NCBI RefSeq assembly: GCF_026151205.1
Contig: NC_087073.1
Location: 4,301,001-4,361,000, forward strand
Direction: 5' to 3'
DNA from: Bolinopsis microptera
Lineage: Eukaryota; Ctenophora; Tentaculata; Lobata; Bolinopsidae
DNA length: 60,000 nt
Shown piece by piece: positions 12,401 through 27,400 of this stretch. Numbering within the stretch: position 1 is the first letter of the stretch; each line of letters opens with the position of its first letter. Under the pieces are notes generated by a model. It made no database searches. It worked only from the letters and a program-made list of their open reading frames with translations, and was not told the origin of the DNA. The translations under genes were made by a program, and so were the position numbers.

Positions 12401-15400
12401 AGGGTTTATTATGGTATATACCTGGTATATTTCTCTGCCTGGTCAAGTCACGAGTAATCAGAAATAAACATATTATCTGCAGCGGTGTCTTGTTACGAGT
12501 GTTTCTAGGAAATTCCGTGAAACATGTTGGTATTTGTTGTTTTACTGATTTTCCTGTTTCAAATTATTTCTACGATCATTTTTTTTTTTCTTCGAAGGTT
12601 TCTATATCCTGGCCCACTGGCTGTACTATGATAATTATGGGACTCATAACCAAGTGCTTTCATTCAGTGCATTTTGTGGTTTCATATTATGGTTAATGGT
12701 TATTCCCTATTTACATTTGAAGTACAATTGTCGTTCACACTAAAACTTCTTCTAACGTCCCTACAGAAACAAGCAGATCACATTAAGTGCTGATGTGTGC
12801 TTATTTAGAAGTCGCTACATCTGATACAGTAATTACAAGAAACACAAGTATCTTTCGAATCTGAAATATAAAAACATATTTAATTTGAAGATGGTGGGGA
12901 TATAGGAGGCTATATGAAAGAAAAGTCGTAGAAAGCTCAACTCGGGGTGCAAAATATTCGTATTAGCTACATTTATGTACGAATTATGATGTAAAATCAA
13001 ATACTTAATACTTATGTTAATATTTGTATCGTCTCCCCACTGCTACATTGTCAACTATGTAGAAATTAAATTCTGTCTTTAATGTTCATAAAATCGTAAC
13101 ACAGATCATCAAATCATAATCAATACAATGCAATATTTACAAAACATATTCAGCTTTTAAATAAGGTTAACAAGGTTTACAACAAGGTTTACAAAAAATG
13201 GATCCATATAACACTGAAGATAATGTCAGATGAGCGTTGCTAAAAAAGTCATAGTCCGAAATCCAAGTTGAAAATCCGTTACCATTAAAGTGTTTAAACC
13301 AAAAGAAAATCCTGATGTCGTTTTAAAGGCGTGTGTAAATCGTTCAAGCTAAAAAAAGGAAAATTATCAATTTATAAGCTTAATAAGGATAAATAGCATT
13401 AGGATAAATAAAACAAATAACAAACTCATCCATGCGATATGTACTGAAAATTCAACGTTTCAAAGATTAATTTATGTAAAATAACACAGCTAATTAAGAT
13501 GCTTAATGCTTATATAAACAATATACTACAATCCAGGGGTGGTGCCAATCCACACCACACCCAACTTTAGTGTTTCTTAGGTTTTCCTCGATCGTTTGTT
13601 TGTAAAGTTCTATGTAGTGATTGCATGTTTCACTCTTCATGGCAAAGTCCGGAATATAATCAAATACTTCAGTGTATACACTTCTTCTGTAAATATGCTT
13701 GGGGGACCGTGCCGTTAGTGATCGTCCCGTTAGCGAGCGTCCCATTGAATCTGAATGGGTAAAACATTTTAAAACAATCTCGGGATATGACGCTTATTAT
13801 AAAACTCTACTGTCAGAAGTCCAGACTACTGTGATGAATAATCTAGCCCTGTCACTCATGTTTTGTTGACTATAAACAGGAAAATGATTTATGAGATGAT
13901 TTGTATTTATCGAGATTGCAATCAAATCGTTTGCCTTATCCATCGCAATATGAATGCCTGTAATTGCTGCCGAGAAAATTATCTTTTATTTTAAATAAAC
14001 TCTGCTATAAATATTACTTAATTGAATCACGTTACCTTGATTTGAAATTCTGGCGGTCAGTTTCTTCTTAGCATATATAGCTGCCTGGTTGGCTAGTTGA
14101 TTGCCCCACTTGATGTTGTATCTATCTTTATGTGCTTCTTTCAGACATTCTACCTCCTCCGCCTTGGTGTAAGCGCCCAAACTAGCTTCAATAGAGATCA
14201 TCAGGAGCAGGACTGAAATGGGGAACAATCATAAGCACAATTCCATCTGTAATGATTTATGAAAAAGATTTTTTGTTTTTCATTATATAAATCTTCAATC
14301 AATTATAATGATTTCAACTTTACATTCTAGTCTGGACTTTAGGGATTTTACAATTAGTATCCCCTCCTTTCACTTAGTAGATTAAGCCTATTCATACCTG
14401 TTAAAATACCAGAAGTGACACTCATCTCCATATTAAAGTGCGACCTAATGAAAATTAAGTAAGAACTTCGGTAAGAAAATAAGAGGAAAACTTTATGACG
14501 CAGTAGTTCAATGATTCCATTTTCTGAACCACTGCTATAAAAGGGTGTTTCTTAAACCCTACTTTGAGTAGAAAATCATATCGCACTGCGAAAAATTAAT
14601 CAAGTCCAAACTGTAAACCTCCATTTTCAAGTGGATACTCTAAGCTCTAACTCGGACCGATTAATAATCGAAATTAATAATCTAAATAAACGTCAACCCG
14701 AGGGCTGAGGTACTTCAGAATCTAACAACTTATTGATTAATCATCACAATTTAACCTGAATCAAGAGAATGTAGACTGAAAATGATGACTTTATTGGGGC
14801 TGGGCACGCTTCCATATCGTGCAAGTCTCCTTATATATTATATAATTATGATTAATCAAAAGTGACAAACTTTTAAAAAACTTGTATCTTTGCGTCATTG
14901 TTTGTCAAAGGCAACTAGAATGTTGGCGTCTATCAGTGACGTCATTTATTTAAGTACTCAGCAGTAGGACTTCATAAATATCGACGTAGGATCACGGTAA
15001 TAAAATTGTTTAAACTAAAACATGACAAAGGGAAAGTTACCAAACGCAAATCCACCGGCTAGTTACCTTCTGCACGATTACCCCTGCTCATTTAAGACAG
15101 CTATTATAGACGTCTGTCTTGGCCCACAACATTTCAGGCACATACGCAACCGAATTAGAGGAATGCACAGTAAGAACGAGGAACAAAACACATAATTAAG
15201 TCGAATTTGCACCTATAAATTAATTGCACGTGCGGCAAAACTGGTCACATGGCAATGGGGGCTGCAATCTCAGGCAGGTGTCTTGATTCTGGAAAATTTG
15301 TATCATTTTTTCTGGCATTTCAGCGCACAGTGTATGACGTAAACTGCGTGTCTTAAAAAGGCTTCTCCTTTATTTATACGATTAGCTAACCCACTAAGTG

Positions 15401-18400
15401 GAAGGTTCAGAAGGTTGCTGTGTCTGAATTTATCTCAGTAAAGAACGAAAGTATTAATCTTCACGTTGGTCAATGTTACCATAAGAACACGTCATTAATT
15501 ATGCCTCGTGCACATTAAATACACTGAACAAAATTAAAGACTAGATAGACACCAAGTAAAAGTATTACCTTAAGTAAGGCAGTTGCATTAGTTAAATGAC
15601 GCCATATCATTGTGAATAGATTAACTTTCACGGCTTCCATTTTAAAACTTTGCCGGCAATATTACTCATAACCTTACCAATATTAGTAATAGTATATTTT
15701 AAGCCTCCCATACTGTAAAACCAGATATTTTCGTTGGCATACTAAAAAAACGTACTAATTATTGGTTCTACAATAATGCGAAAATGTAGGGCTCTATATT
15801 AGGTATTATGAAACGCGGCCGAAATTGATCCGGAAACATTTTTCCTAAAAATCCCCATTTAAGTACCAGAATTGAGAATAGATGTACCTGATTATTGGGC
15901 TCGCAGTTGGTCAGACTTTTCTACAGAAACTATCAACAACTATCAAATGAAATTATGGAACAAACACCAGAATACTAATCCTGCTAAAGAATGATTTCAC
16001 CCAAGGTTTACACTTGTAAATTCCTGTTTCCTTAAATCTCAACTTGAATAATCGCTTTAAATTTGGTGCTGTAATAAACTATAAACTGCATAGTGTATCA
16101 TAACTAACTACTCAAGAATGTCTAAAAGTTGGAAACTGTTCAATTTTATCCCTGATCAAGCGTCTAACGTATGCGTTACATCATTGCCATTATTTATCCC
16201 CTAAGAAATGTTGGATTTTTGCCACGGAAGATGTTTATCCTTCATGCCCATTTTTTACCTTTACTAGGTTCACAATTAAGGATTTCACCAAATACCAAGA
16301 CGACGTGATCTCAATATGATCTAATTATGATCTCATCACGATCTTAATACGGTTTCCTCTCAGGTAGTCCCTAAAGCCAGCATGCTGAACAGTAACGACG
16401 TATTTGTGCTGTCGTACGACATCACCACCTACGTGTGGTACGGTAAGGGATGTAGTTCTATGGAGATGAAAGTTGGTGACTACATCGCTACAACCATTGT
16501 TAACAAAAGTGCTCCAATGCTAGGTAGGTTTCTAAAGTATTAAGGAAGGGAATTAATCGCTTTTTTAGAAATAGGAACCATACGTGGAAAAATCTGTGAG
16601 AACGAATTTCTTTTGCGAGACAAAACCGTCCTCTGAGTACGATATATCCAGGTTACGATGAATTTGTATTCTACCTTGAAGTATTAAATTCCTCCGTACC
16701 TACCGTATGTCCCAAAATTGTCCACAAATTCCTACAATATCATAATTTGAATTTCTACCAGGGATACACGAAGGAGCCGAGCCTGCCCAGTTTTGGACGC
16801 TGCTAGGAGGTAAAGAGGAATACGCTGACTCGGTTACCTTGGCAACCGCAGAGCCCATCTATCCGGCCCGACTGTTCCATGTCAGTAATGCTAAGGGTTA
16901 CATCGCTATCGAGGAGATTGCGGACTTTGCACAAGAGGTTGGTGGTATTTGAATTGTTCTGTATTAATATGACAGCGTAGCGTTACCCGGTCGCACTATC
17001 GCAGTTGAAACAGAGCAAACGTTTAAACCCGCTCAGTAGAAAACCCGCATCAAGCAATCAAGATACGTTTGTAAAATTCCATGTGACGAACAAAATTATG
17101 AAACATTAACAGTGAGGATGAGGATGAGGAGAACATACTTAAACTAAATTAACGAAGGGCAGCCATCGCTCACCAAACCATGGTGTGCACTGTGCATGGT
17201 ACTTGGTAGCGGATCTCATTAGAGCTGCGAAAATAACATGAGTGCCTTGCATATGCCTGGGGTTGCGTCCCGAACATGCTGTAGGGCGCAGGCAAATCTG
17301 TACCGAAAGGACTGTGGCCGAACGCTACGTACGAATAGGAAATCGGCCCCTCGTTCCTAGCTTGCTAGGTCCGCCAATCGCCATGTTGTTGTTGTAACGT
17401 ATCGAAACGGAAATGTTTTGTGCCAATTGAACCTCCCATAAAGCAGTTAAGCTCCGTTCTCCCGGTAAGTGGCATGAAGGCAAAAGCTCTGTTACCACCG
17501 CCCCTGGTCCAACCCAATTGGTCTATGACAGAGAGACAGGGACGTCCAGAAGTGGTCGACTTAAGTAACGTTTTAAAGCGGAATGTTTTGCAGTTTGCTC
17601 CAATTGAACTTCCTATAAAGCACCGTTTGCCCGACAGCTGTTAGTAGCAAGCGCCGAGCATGATATCAGGGCGGCCGGTAACTGGTAAGTGGTAATGTGG
17701 CATGATGAAGGCAAATCCGCTCCCTCACTCAGGCCGAGGAGCAAAGAGTTGTGGGAGCGAATGAGATTACAGTGCAGGGTCGATATCACGCGACAATTTG
17801 AAAGCCGATAGGAGCGCTCCATTGGTGTCGAGTGCGCTTGCAGACAGGGCTGTTGGCAAGCAGCCACTGACTGGTGTGCGCTTAGGGGGTAATTTGGTAG
17901 AAGGAGTTAAAGTTGAGAGTTTTAGGCGAGGTCAGAGGTGTCTTTAGCTTTTCTTTACTTTCGAGATAGAGGGGGGACAATTGAGACAAGTTCGTAAACT
18001 AATGTAAAGCGAAGTGGAGTAAAGTATAAATACTACTTGTCACAAAATGAGTCACAGTATAGGATTCTGTACCCTCAGTACTGGAACTTACAAACTTAAA
18101 AACGTCAAACATTGGGACTTAAGAGTCAAGGCCCAAGAAACAAGAACCCAGAGCTCAAAAGACAAGAACCTATAACCAAGCCCTAAGACCTAGTTAAGAG
18201 CCCGAAGCCACTTATTGGATGAAAATACGACCTTATAAATAATTCCTTATCGCATTCATGAGGTCATTCACGTGTCTGAATCGTAACAATATCATTATCA
18301 ATGTCTCTGAATTCCGTGCAAAATTCAAATCAATTTCTCTGATCTCGTTCTTAAAAGTGTTATAATTGTCTTCGTAAATCTCGTTGCTACTAAAACAATA

Positions 18401-21400
18401 TTGCAAAACATTCTTACGTCCTTCTCTTTCAAAAGGATAACCTCCTTATCTTTCAAAGGGAAAACTCGTCTTATAAATCACGTTGCAAATACACAAAACT
18501 CGAACAGCATAAACTTGTCTCCGTGCGAATCTCCACAGTAACATATTTCTTCACACGATCTTATTACTTTAAAAATTCTAAAATAAGCGCACGTGAAAGT
18601 CTGATTTAAATTCCTGCAGGCTTGGATCATTAACCTGTAAATAATTCTAAAACTTTGATAATTATCACCTTATCATGAAACCTGGAGATGAGCCGACTGG
18701 CTCAATCAAAATACCAGTCAAGACCATTCAAAACTAACCACTTGGAATGCTCGAAATATCAAGAACTTAAATCTAAACAGCTTAAAATAAGGGTACAGAA
18801 TCCGTGGGAGGTTCCGTAGTAATTGGGCTGTAAGTTTCATAAGGTCTTTACAATAATTTACGATCATATTAAAATGTGTTATTTGGACTTAAAGAAATGC
18901 TCGAATCAGGACGGATATTAAACAGCGTACAACACTTCCCTCTTAAAAAATGCTAAGATTGATTCTCTCTGTACAATCTTTCAGTTAAGATACAGCTAAC
19001 AGATCTCATATCATATTACATGCAGTGTTTCTATGAATCCTTAAAGTCTAAATCACATGCTGCGTTATTAAAGGCTTACGATCATCGATGATAATATAAT
19101 TATAACATGTCATATTTATCGGGTTTATAATCACGAAAAGTTACAATGTAATATATATTTAGTTAAGGAGGCAATGTTTATTCATAACTGCATTAGGCAG
19201 TGAGCTTCAAGTTCATATATCAAATACTGTGTCTCTAATTCGCGGCTGAAATCTGCAGAGTTATTCGTTAGCTTTGTTTCAATATTCCAATCTTGTACGA
19301 TGTCTTTTCCGTGACTTTTTTCGAGGAACAGCTTGTCTAAAACTTGCTGGGGTTGTTATAGAGTGAAGAAGAAGTAGTGAGAGGGTAGTTTCCAGAGTGG
19401 TATCGTTATACCTTCTGTAAGTTTCCTGTTACATAAATTGTGATTCTGCAACTATAAAGCTATAATTTGCAATATGGGATCAATTATTTTGGATCATGTT
19501 CATGTTCGACCAGTGAGTTATCCTTTGTTGTCGAACTGAAGAGTGGGCTGGAGGTTCTTTCAGGAGTGATTTAATGTCAGCTTCGGCTTGAACTTTTGCA
19601 CTCAGCAACATTCATTAGACCTGTTTTCTTACTTTCAAATCAGCATTTCAATCGGAATGTCTAACTATTTATGGGTATCAAGTGCAACCTTTGTCATCAA
19701 GTTCGAAACAGTTTCAGCCGTTGCAAAACTACTTATACCAACAGGTAGATCAAATCTTCCAAGTATTTACTACATGGACTCATCAACTAATGGTAGCAAC
19801 TCCTCGTCAATGAATCACTACTTGGTAGAGTTAACCAGCCAGATAGGCATTCATAGTTCTTTCCGTCGTAATAAGTGTCTTTCAGTAACTTTTGGTGCTT
19901 TCAGTGTCTTTTAGAATCTTTCAAAATTTCATGTGGAAAGGGAGACAGGACCAGTTTTGGCCTGAGTAGACTTGAGAGACGATGGAGCGAACAATGCAAA
20001 TTAAAGCTTGGGCTAACCTTTGAAGAGCGAAAAATATCCTTTTTTGGTCTGGGGTTGTACCTAAGTTGTTCAGTCTCTGAGAGGTCCGGGGCATTGTTTT
20101 CATTCATGGGTTCGCTGGTTGGAGCTTCCATTTCCATAACAGTGCCGAACATCAGTTTCGTCCTTTCACTTTCGTCCATCGGATCAGATATCTTGTGGTT
20201 CTCATCGTCATTGGTGATCTTTTCAGTAGCATTGCCGGTTCCTTTGCATATCAAGGTTCTTCTAATTGATATCTCTAGAGTGCTCGGATCAATTCGACAA
20301 GTCTATACTTCGCTTATTATCAACTAAAGCTAGCAAGTAGCGATCAACGTAACAACTGACAAGGGTCATCGTGATGCTAGAATGGGGTCTCTGGGAGGTA
20401 GATCTCAGCTAGGGTATTTGCTGCGGGTTCATCAGCAAAAGCAGCAACTCCTTGCAATGAACCACTACTCTTAGCTGGGACCCGATCAGATGAACAATCA
20501 CATTTGTTGATTTTATCACCATAAGATATCAGTCCTTGACATTTCTGTAAGTAAAAGTCATAATCCTTCAGGTGGACGAAACTAATTAGTAATTAGTTAG
20601 AATGTTAGATGTGGATCCTAACTTAGCTTCATCAACTTAGGCATGTTAGTTTCATCGGGTTGTGCTTGTAAGGTATTGTTATCTAGTGTTGACTAGGAGT
20701 TTCAGCTTTGCGTTAATTTGTAGGGATAAGCTTTATTGTGTCAAAATGGCACACAATCTGCTTATTCGTTTCCAGGTGTTGTACCAGGTAGGTCCAAGAG
20801 GCTAGGACTTTGAAGATCTTCGAGGGTTCAAGGGTTCCAGGACTGTGTCAATTCTTGAATTTTCTGAAATCTGTAATGGAGAGGCTAAGAAGTTTCCACA
20901 TTAGGACCAAGTCGTCTTCAACTCTAATGTAGCAAGTGGATCTCCCATGACTAATGTAGTAAATTATAACCTCGTTTGGGATCGGTTGGCTGAGTTCCAA
21001 TAGACTGCAGCGTACAACTCAGTGCCCGGGTTCTCCACCAAATTGTGCGCTTAGGGGGTAATTTGGTAGAAGGAGTTAAAGTTGAGAGTTTTAGGCGAGG
21101 TCAGAGGTGTCTTTAGCTTTTCTTTACTTTCGAGATAGAGGGGGGACAATTGAGACAAGTTCGTAAACTAATGTAAAGCGAAGTGGAGTAAAGTATAAAT
21201 ACTACTTGTCACAAAATGAGTCACAGTATAGGATTCTGTACCCTCAGTACTGGAACTTACAAACTTAAAAACGTCAAACATTGGGACTTAAGAGTCAAGG
21301 CCCAAGAAACAAGAACCCAGAGCTCAAAAGACAAGAACCTATAACCAAGCCCTAAGACCTAGTTAAGAGCCCGAAGCCACTTATTGGATGAAAATACGAC

Positions 21401-24400
21401 CTTATAAATAATTCCTTATCGCATTCATGAGGTCATTCACGTGTCTGAATCGTAACAATATCATTATCAATGTCTCTGAATTCCGTGCAAAATTCAAATC
21501 AATTTCTCTGATCTCGTTCTTAAAAGTGTTATAATTGTCTTCGTAAATCTCGTTGCTACTAAAACAATATTGCAAAACATTCTTACGTCCTTCTCTTTCA
21601 AAAGGATAACCTCCTTATCTTTCAAAGGGAAAACTCGTCTTATAAATCACGTTGCAAATACACAAAACTCGAACAGCATAAACTTGTCTCCGTGCGAATC
21701 TCCACAGTAACATATTTCTTCACACGATCTTATTACTTTAAAAATTCTAAAATAAGCGCACGTGAAAGTCTGATTTAAATTCCTGCAGGCTTGGATCATT
21801 AACCTGTAAATAATTCTAAAACTTTGATAATTATCACCTTATCATGAAACCTGGAGATGAGCCGACTGGCTCAATCAAAATACCAGTCAAGACCATTCAA
21901 AACTAACCACTTGGAATGCTCGAAATATCAAGAACTTAAATCTAAACAGCTTAAAATAAGGGTACAGAATCCGTGGGAGGTTCCGTAGTAATTGGGCTGT
22001 AAGTTTCATAAGGTCTTTACAATAATTTACGATCATATTAAAATGTGTTATTTGGACTTAAAGAAATGCTCGAATCAGGACGGATATTAAACAGCGTACA
22101 CTGGAACAGATAGTACCTCGCGGGGTACACCCGAAAGTTAGATTTAAGCATGATGTCAGCAGTCAGGGCGCTCAGGCAAATCTGAAATCCGCTCCCTCAC
22201 TCAGGCCGAGGAGCAATTGTGATCGAATTACTATTAATTAGACTATTAGTCGTTACGTATATACTATATATTTCAGATTAAACGGCTGCTAAAAAGCAGC
22301 AGGTGGCCGGCCACCGATTGAATTGGCGTTCATTACCGGACAATTATATCGGACAATACAACTAAACTAGCTAAATTTTTTATACTTTTGGGACTTTTCA
22401 AAATGTTGTTAAATCTAAACTGAAGTGAGATCTTTAGATCCCTTAAACTGTAGACCCCTTAAACTGTAAATAATTTAGGGCCGGGGTTAACTGATAAACA
22501 AAACAGCTTTGAAACGGAAAAATGTAATGGTGCCAATTGTTTTCGAAACATGAGGTCATGACTTCTCGAGAAATAGCTGTGGGTACTGGGTATCGAGACA
22601 ATACAAGCCGAAATTAAAATAGGCAGGAATTCCTTGATCTTTTGAACCGCGCCAATGGTTTACTTGTAATTACACGCAAAACTTTAACTTTAACTCTAAA
22701 TATCTTTTTTCCACATAAATCTCAACTTTTGGAAAAGACTGGCCACACCCAGGACCTGAAACTTGGCACAGGTGTTCCTTGGAAGCTTGGACTGTTACCC
22801 ACAGTCTTTTCCAAAAGTTGAGCTTTATACGAAGAAAAAGAAACATTTCGAATAAATCAAGTTTTAATGTTTCCATTTCACCAGGCCAAAATCTCAAATT
22901 GTGAATTATTTTCAGTATTTAGTAGCGTCTCCATTCAATTTTTGCTTTATATTATTAGGATGATAAGATGTTTATTGAGATGTTTATTGAGATACTATGT
23001 ATCAATATCATAAACCAAAATTTGCCTTTAAAAAATCAATAAAAAGAAGGAATTGTTTGATATCACGAACCCGGGGATGTAGCCAGTTATTTGGCTAATG
23101 AATGTGATGGACAATTAAAATATACGATGGCCTTTAAATAACCTTAATCTTCCAAGCTATTTCCATTGATCAATAATCATCCTTCCGGGGAACATGTTTT
23201 GTGTTTGTCCATAAACATCCCTTACCTCTGCACGGACATCATTAGAACAGACACCACCCACGCTTCCGAATCGGTTAACTTCGTTTATCAAAACAAGTTA
23301 AGCAGCTACAAATTTAAGAATAGCAGCAATGTTTTTGTCACTTTTTTTGGCACTATTATATACCGAAAAACCAATCCCTTTACTCATATCTCTTTACTCA
23401 AGTTGTTTTAAACTGGTCTTAGTATAGTAAATTAGTATACATGGTCTACGTGGCGAGATGGGCGTGCCTAACGAACAGATGTCTACACTCACTAAACTGA
23501 ACGATCAGGAAGTATGTCCCTATATCTGTCAAGAACAGAAAAGGAGAGACGTGTGTTTCTGCAATTTGGTTGTATCAGAAATGTGTCTGATACAACAGTG
23601 AGGAGTCTGCCTCACTAAACTTCAACAATAAATTTATAAAGGGAGAAGTGTGTCTTACTGAAAATATCGAATTTAAAAAGGGCGTCTCAATAATCTGGTA
23701 AAATAGAATAGAAGAATATAACTTTACAGTAAATATAGATATTCTGTACTTGGTTTAATTAAACGTACTCAAAAAGTGACCCAGTTACAAACTTGTAAGC
23801 CCTTAAAAAGCCTGCGGAAATGCGTGAGTAAATCACGCGTTAATAAATCACGCGATAATAAGAAAAACCACTCGGCCAACTTACTGTGCTGCTTGTACAG
23901 TGTACACAGTAACCGGTTGCAAACCCGACTACCCTTTACGTGATAATACAACTTTCATTTTAGTTGAACCTACTTTCTAGGCAATTAAGGTAATTAGACC
24001 TCGTATATTAATAGATTTCGGATCAAACGGCCGCTAGAAGGCAGCGCCAGCATGTCACTAGCCAGCAATCGGACACACGCTGCATACCAGCATAGACACG
24101 CTCAATATGAGTACATAACTCCAGGACACGCGATTACGATTGGCCGAAAACTGCGCCATGTGATGCACCACGTGATACATTCCAACTTCACCTATCCATC
24201 AGTCTACGCGTAAGCTGGGGGACGTGCTTGTTTCACAATTACCTCCGATCCTGTGCCGCCTTCGGCTACTGCAAGCGAGAGGGCTCTGGATAGAGCAACA
24301 TTCCAAGTGCGGCACTGTTATTTGTTTTGAAACTTCCCGCCAGCCAGTCTGAGGTGACTCGCTTCTGTGCTGATAATAGTAATACGCTCGCTTCTCTTGC

Positions 24401-27400
24401 GGGAAAAATATGCAAATTATCAGCTCTCAGTGTCCACGAGTTTTAGTGCATATATTTATAATTCCCGGAAATAGTTATATCTAGGAGCGTTCTGGATCGA
24501 TTCTAGAAGATTCTGATTCTTTCACAACAATGTTGGCAAACACAAACATACAAGGTGTCAGGCGGTAATATGCTCTATCCTACAGACCAAGGTAAGGATC
24601 TTGGAGTTATAGTGTCTTCTGATATGTCGTGGTCACATCATGTCAGTTCTATAATGGCATCCCGAGCTAGAAAAGTTGCAGCCTGGGTGCTCCGTGCGTT
24701 CAAGTGTGAAGTGCAGCAATAGAATCACAATGTTGACACTTTACAAGTCACTTGTCCGAAGTCATTAACTGCCCTCTGTGGAATACCAGTAAAATCTCAG
24801 ACATCCAACAGATTGAAGGAGTACAGCGTACTTTCACCTCAAGGATTTGGGGTGTTCAACATCTTAACTATTGGCAGCGGCTCAAGGCACTAAATTCAAT
24901 GTCGATGCAAAGGAGGAGAGAGCGTTATATCATCATCCACATGTGTAAAATCTTACACCAACGCTGCCCAAATGACCTTGGGATTCATTTTTCTACTCCA
25001 TCAAGACACGGAATCAAGGCCACCATTCCAAGTCTCAGCAAGAGCAGTACTCAACGGCAACAGTCATTGTATTATGGTTCATTTGCAGTAATGGGGCCAC
25101 GTTTATCATTATGGAACACCATTCCATCAGATCTTCACCTCATTGAAGACCGACTGCTGTTCAAAGCAAAACTATCAGCATTTCTTAAACCGTTTCCAGA
25201 TAACCCATCGGTGAGCAATTACAGCTGCCCTAATGGAAATTCTTTGCTGGACTGGACTATGAATAAGGCAGCAGTGATGCTGCAAGGGCGGTCGAACTAT
25301 TCGATGACCCAGTAGAGGAATCTACGAATCTCTCCAAAGTATCCAAAGTAAGTAATGTTTCAATAGTCCCGCATTTGATTTTGTACGTATATGATATAAA
25401 AGTCATGCTGGTATATCATGCGCTGCTCATGACCCTGTAGCCTCCTATGATGCCGGAGGTCTTGCTAACTCCTCTGCTCCTCGTAATCGTGTCCGCTCGA
25501 AATGTAACAATTGCGTTGTTATGAATGTCCACCGAGAATCTTCACAGATTTACTAAGCTTTTTCCTGTGCATCAACTCCCGGACTCCATTCCAGCAATAT
25601 ATTACGCTACAATCAATGCTATTCGTAACTTATCATATCCGAGAGACCACATTTGAATCGTTATCAATAGTTTGATCCAGCAATTTACTACGCTACAATT
25701 AATGGCAAATTATGCTAGTCGTAACTAATTGCATCGAAGATACCATACATACCATTAAATTTCATAATATTTCATGATTGATATGCGGTCATATGATCTG
25801 GTAACCAATCAATAGATTGAAGCGGTCATATTGCATATAGTGTACAACTGTTCACGAACACCTGTTCACCTGTTCAGGTTTAATTACTAACCAAATTTTC
25901 TAACAAATATGAACCTAGAATATAGAGTTAATATTTGCTGGCCGAAATAACAACAAATCTTGGAGTGTAAAAAAATCTTAACCTCAATTTTTATTAACCT
26001 CATTGTTGTATAGTTAATTTTGTAAGAATCGGTTAACTTCATTTATGGCGAGATGGGCGTGCCTAACTAACAGATGTCTACACTCACTAAACTGATCTAA
26101 CATACACTAACAGGAAGTATGTCCCTATATCAAGACCAGAAACGGAGAGAAGCATGTTTCTGCAATTTTGTTGTATCAGAAATGTGTCTGATACAACAGA
26201 CAACAGTGAGAAGTGTGCATCACTAAACTTCAACAATAAATTTATAAAGGGAGAAGTGTGTCTTACTGAAAATATCGAATTTAAAAAGGGCGTCTCAATA
26301 ATCTGGTAAAATAGAATAGAAGAATAGTAAATCTAGATACTCTGTACTTGGTTCAATTAAACGTACTCAAAAAGTGACCCGGTTATAAACTTGTAAGCCC
26401 TTAAAAAGCCTGCCGAAACGCGTGAGTAAATCACGCGATAATAAGAAAACCACTCGGCCCACTTACAGTGCTGCTTGTACACAGTAACCGGTTGCAAACC
26501 CGACTACCCTTTACGTGATAATCAAAGTTCCGTTTTAGATGAACCTACTGTCTAGGTGTGCCCCGGGTGACTTTGTGCCCCAAGTGTGCCATACCCACTA
26601 CCCAGGGACATTTCTCTCTCCAGTGTAGTCCCAGATCACAGGTGTAATACTAGTGTTCATTTGTTAGATGAATCATATTGATAACTTACTATATTGATAG
26701 TAAATCGACAAAGTCATAATTAAAGAAAATACGTGAAAAATAATTTGTGGGAAAAACTATGGTGACCTAAATTTTGGTAGTCCGTACCTTTTAAATATGT
26801 CTCGTAAGGTATTATCCGATTTTATAAAGTTAATCGGCTGCTTTGCAAGATCATGAGTGACAGGCATGCTGTCGAGTGTCGAACCAAGTGGAAAACGTGA
26901 CTCAAAGGGTCAAGTGCAGGGTTGTAGGAATGGCGTCAGATTTGAACCTTGTAGCAGATCCATGAGCAAACAAACAACTATGATGACGAAGTATCTCGCT
27001 GTCCTGTCTGTCAAAGAATTTATTTATAGCTCCCGATGAGATTACTGATTGAAAGGATTTCGTCACCCAATCAGTAATCTCATCGGGAGCTATTCGCTAG
27101 CGAGCAACAATGAGCCTCATTAGGCGGTAACGAGCATGTTGGTGGATGACGATCTGATCACTTTGAGTGAATACTGATAGTGACGATCCTTAAAACAGAA
27201 GAAATTTGCGTTATAGCGCTTCGGTTACTGTCCTATAAGCAGTCTCAAACCAATCAGGGCATTGATCATTTAATTAATTGATAACACGAACTAGATAAAC
27301 TGCTAATAGATATTACAAGCTCTCCAAAATCTGATCCAGCCGCTCCTAGATATACCATGTGATAAAAGCGTCATCTCAGATGATTCAAATCTATTAACAA

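Larger units (their letters stand above)
17875..22100 (-). mobile_element. Non-autonomous LTR retroelement with apparently identical LTRs
   Basis: Two direct repeats of 1057 bp (17875-18931 and 21044-22100) begin TGTGCGC and end GCGTACA. They match in every stretch I compared. The flanks carry CTGG on both sides (17871-17874 and 22101-22104), a 4-bp duplication as in Gypsy-type integration. The orientation is minus: next to the 3' end of the right LTR lies CCCGGGTTCTCCACCA (21025-21040), whose complement is a primer site for a tRNA ending in CCA. Beside the left LTR lies a purine tract on the - strand (18932-18944). The 2.1-kb interior has no recognisable gag, protease, reverse transcriptase or integrase, so it must have been moved by enzymes from another element. 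It lies in the villin intron. Confidence 0.9.

Noticed and set aside
19588-20327. Gag-like gene in the LTR element on the + strand
   Set aside because: The element reads on the - strand and the frames show no gag or zinc-knuckle motif.
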